From contig NZ_JAFMPX010000022.1 in the NCBI RefSeq assembly GCF_017353415.1, positions 1 to 59,764 of the forward strand: a stretch of DNA of 59,764 nt, given 5' to 3'. The DNA comes from Arthrobacter sp. E3. GTDB lineage: Bacteria > Actinomycetota > Actinomycetes > Actinomycetales > Micrococcaceae. A model generated the notes under the pieces. That model did no database searches and was not told the origin of the DNA. It saw nothing but the letters and a program-made list of their open reading frames with translations. The position numbers were made by a program, and so were the translations under genes. Shown in pieces: positions 54,999-59,764 of the stretch. The stretch's first letter is position 1. Every line of letters starts with the position of its first letter.

Positions 54999-56171
54999 AT
55001 GCATGACCGTAAACTACTCGGAACCGCCAACGTCAGCGACCAGACATTGACCCAACTCATCGCTGAACTTCTCCACGAGCCACCGGAACGGGTGACTCTG
55101 GTGAGCGCCGACGTCGAACTGGTTGCCTATGACATTCCTGCAATTACGACAGCCGGCCGCTACTGGGTTCATGGCCATGCCATGGTCGCAGGCGAGCCGC
55201 AAAGGTACTCCTTCTTCGTAAAACACGTACAGTCATGGTCACGCTCACCACTTTTTGCGCAGGTACCTGAAGAGTCAGCAGCCATGGCCGAAGCCAGTGT
55301 GCCGTGGCGGATTGAACCATTAGTCTACCGATCCAACCTCGGCCAAATACTGCCGCACGGGCTTAGGATGCCTCGTGCATTGGGCGTTTTCGATCTGGAC
55401 GCGAAGTCAGCCAGTATTTGGCTGGAACAGATCAGGACGGTGCCTGCCATATGGGATGTGGACCGGTATTCGCAGGCAGCCTATCTGCTCGGCCGGCTGG
55501 CAGCCAACCCGCGAGTCCGGGAACGGGCCAACGTCGGAGAATTTCCTTGGACCGTACTTGACTACGTACAGGGGCGTCTGCAAAACCAGGTGATTCCCTT
55601 GCTACGCGACTCTGGACTCTGGTGCCATCCCCTAGTGTCTGGCGCGTTCAACGACTCGCTGAGAATCCGCCTGCAGGAGAGTGCCAATCGGGTTCACGAA
55701 CTTGTCGACGAACTCATCGCCCTTCCGTTGGGAAGCGTTCACGGCGACGCCTGTCCGAATAATCTACTCGTCACTGCCGATGAGGAAGGCTTTGTCCTCA
55801 TCGACTATGGATTCTTCGGCGAGGGGCCCGTCGGATTCGATCTTGGGCAACTCCTCGTCGGGGAAATACAACTTGGTCGGCAGGGAGTCCCTTCTCTCGA
55901 GACCATCGACGAGGCCATCCTCCCGTCCTACGTGGATGGGCTCCGGGCAGAAGGCAGCGAGATCTCCTTAGACACGGTCCGACGGGCCCACGCCCTGCAT
56001 CTGATGCTTTACACAGGATTGTCGACAGTGCCTTTTGAACACCTCGGGGAGGCAACAACGCCGGCACTCCAACAACTCTCTGCGGACCGCGCAGCCATCG
56101 CTCGATTTAGCATCAGCCTCCTCGATGCAACCGAAACAACATCCGGCGGTGCGCTGGGTCCTAACTTTTAA
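54999..56171 (+). CDS. Aminoglycoside phosphotransferase (APH) fold kinase
   Basis: 390 residues. Catalytic loop SVHGDACPNNLLV (HGDxxxxN) near residue 245 and the metal Asp in VLIDYGFFGEGP. These define the APH/choline-kinase fold; the rest is not close to known resistance enzymes, so small-molecule kinase is the safest call. ATG 54999 or GTG 54987 may be the start. Ends at the terminator shared with the rRNA operon. Confidence 0.8.
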   Translation: MHDRKLLGTANVSDQTLTQLIAELLHEPPERVTLVSADVELVAYDIPAITTAGRYWVHGHAMVAGEPQRYSFFVKHVQSWSRSPLFAQVPEESAAMAEASVPWRIEPLVYRSNLGQILPHGLRMPRALGVFDLDAKSASIWLEQIRTVPAIWDVDRYSQAAYLLGRLAANPRVRERANVGEFPWTVLDYVQGRLQNQVIPLLRDSGLWCHPLVSGAFNDSLRIRLQESANRVHELVDELIALPLGSVHGDACPNNLLVTADEEGFVLIDYGFFGEGPVGFDLGQLLVGEIQLGRQGVPSLETIDEAILPSYVDGLRAEGSEISLDTVRRAHALHLMLYTGLSTVPFEHLGEATTPALQQLSADRAAIARFSISLLDATETTSGGALGPNF

Positions 56172-56178
56172 ATGCAGG

Positions 56179-56208
56179 GAGGCCCCGCACCGTGTGGTGT
56201 GGGGCCTC
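56179..56208. terminator. Terminator between APH gene and 5S rRNA
   Basis: GAGGCCCCGCACC pairs with GGTGTGGGGCCTC around a four-base loop. TTTTT follows on the plus strand (56214 onward) and a T/A-rich run on the minus strand, so it can end both the APH message and the rRNA operon. Confidence 0.85.
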
Positions 56209-56226
56209 GACCTGTTTTTGGTGTTG

Positions 56227-56343
56227 TCCGGCGGTGTCCTACTCTCCCACATCCTCTCGAATGCAGTACCATCGGCGCTGTGGGTCTTAGCTTCCGGGTT
56301 CGGAATGGGACCGGGCGTTTCCCCCACGCTATGACCACCGTAA
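56227..56343 (-). rRNA. rrf: 5S ribosomal RNA
   Basis: Minus strand begins TTACGGTGGTCATAGCG and contains the conserved CCCGGTCCCATTCCGAACCC and GGGAGAGTAGG segments; its ends pair to form helix I. About 117 bases. Ends are placed by helix I and may be off by a base or two. Confidence 0.95.
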
Positions 56344-56584
56344 CTTTTTCCCCAGTCCCAACACAGTGTGTGTTGGTGTGGGTGGTTTGTTGGGTGTTCT
56401 TGTGATGAACAACTTCTATTTTATTATACAGGGGTTCTTTGACTCTTTTTTACCGGTTGAGTGGTGTGGTGAGTCATAGTTTTCCTGTTGTTTTTTTGGT
56501 TTCCTTGGCCGAACAAACGGGTGGGTTTGTTGGTTGGGAACCACATAGTGAACGCGAGCATACCTTGGTAGAGGTGTGTGTGGT
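56344..56584 (-). other. 23S-5S intergenic spacer
   Basis: About 240 bases with no tRNA. T-rich on the plus strand with sequences next to 23S complementary to its 5' flank (ACCACAC-type), which would form the processing stem. No gene. Confidence 0.7.
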
Positions 56585-59756
<3,172 letters not shown>

Positions 59757-59764
59757 ACACACAT

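Overview
The window looks like a chromosomal segment of a high-GC Gram-positive bacterium of the Micrococcaceae (Arthrobacter-like). The grounds are the GC-rich wobble positions, ATGA/GTGA-coupled genes, GTG/TTG starts, CTP synthase and TlyA sequences of actinobacterial type, an LAxTG sorting motif, and the actinobacterial gene order tlyA-nadK-recN-pyrG-nudix-xerD plus parA-scpA-scpB-rluB-cmk-der. The genus assignment is inference. No database search was possible.

Layout. (1) 0.27-7.83 kb: an RpiR-type regulator diverges from a tightly coupled operon of an APC permease, a glutamine-synthetase-like ligase, a FluG-like amidohydrolase, an M20 amidohydrolase and a class III aminotransferase. It reads like a private catabolic route for an amine or amino compound that passes through a gamma-glutamyl intermediate, and it is the best candidate here for an undescribed system. 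(2) 7.9-23.9 kb: an accessory zone bracketed by tRNA-Lys(CUU) and tRNA-Pro(GGG). It holds intact membrane or secreted proteins (a multipass protein of unknown function, a TauE/SafE-type transporter, a CPBP protease-like protein, an APC permease, an LGFP-repeat/VanY protein, a YhhN-type protein, a HAD phosphatase). It also holds six broken genes: DinB-like, acyl-CoA dehydrogenase, response regulator, sensor kinase, PBP4-like and a beta-lactamase-fold hydrolase. Four of the six carry internal deletions. (3) 24.0-31.6 kb: core operon der-plsC-cmk-tyrA-rluB-scpB-scpA-parA, read leftward, for chromosome segregation, rRNA modification, nucleotide kinase and tyrosine synthesis functions. (4) 31.8-42.9 kb: rightward accessory genes, namely an ABC ATPase with a DUF6297-like membrane partner, a dicarboxylate/amino-acid symporter, the propionate locus (prpE divergent from gntR-prpD-prpB-prpC, with two identical palindromic operators between them) and a small cupin. 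(5) 42.9-54.2 kb: second core block, read leftward: MutT-like nudix, a sortase-anchored surface protein, xerD, nudix, pyrG, recN, nadK, tlyA, a 68-residue protein, a HAD-IIA phosphatase and a repeat-rich TPR-like protein. (6) 54.3-59.76 kb: an SRPBCC protein, an APH-fold kinase, then the 3' part of an rRNA operon (5S and essentially all of 23S) read leftward off the right edge.

How it fits together: blocks 3 and 5 are two halves of one housekeeping neighbourhood that is contiguous or nearly so in other actinobacteria, separated here by about 12 kb of transport and propionate genes. Block 1 and the propionate locus are self-contained catabolic modules, each with its own local regulator and divergent promoter region. 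Block 2 is decaying DNA.
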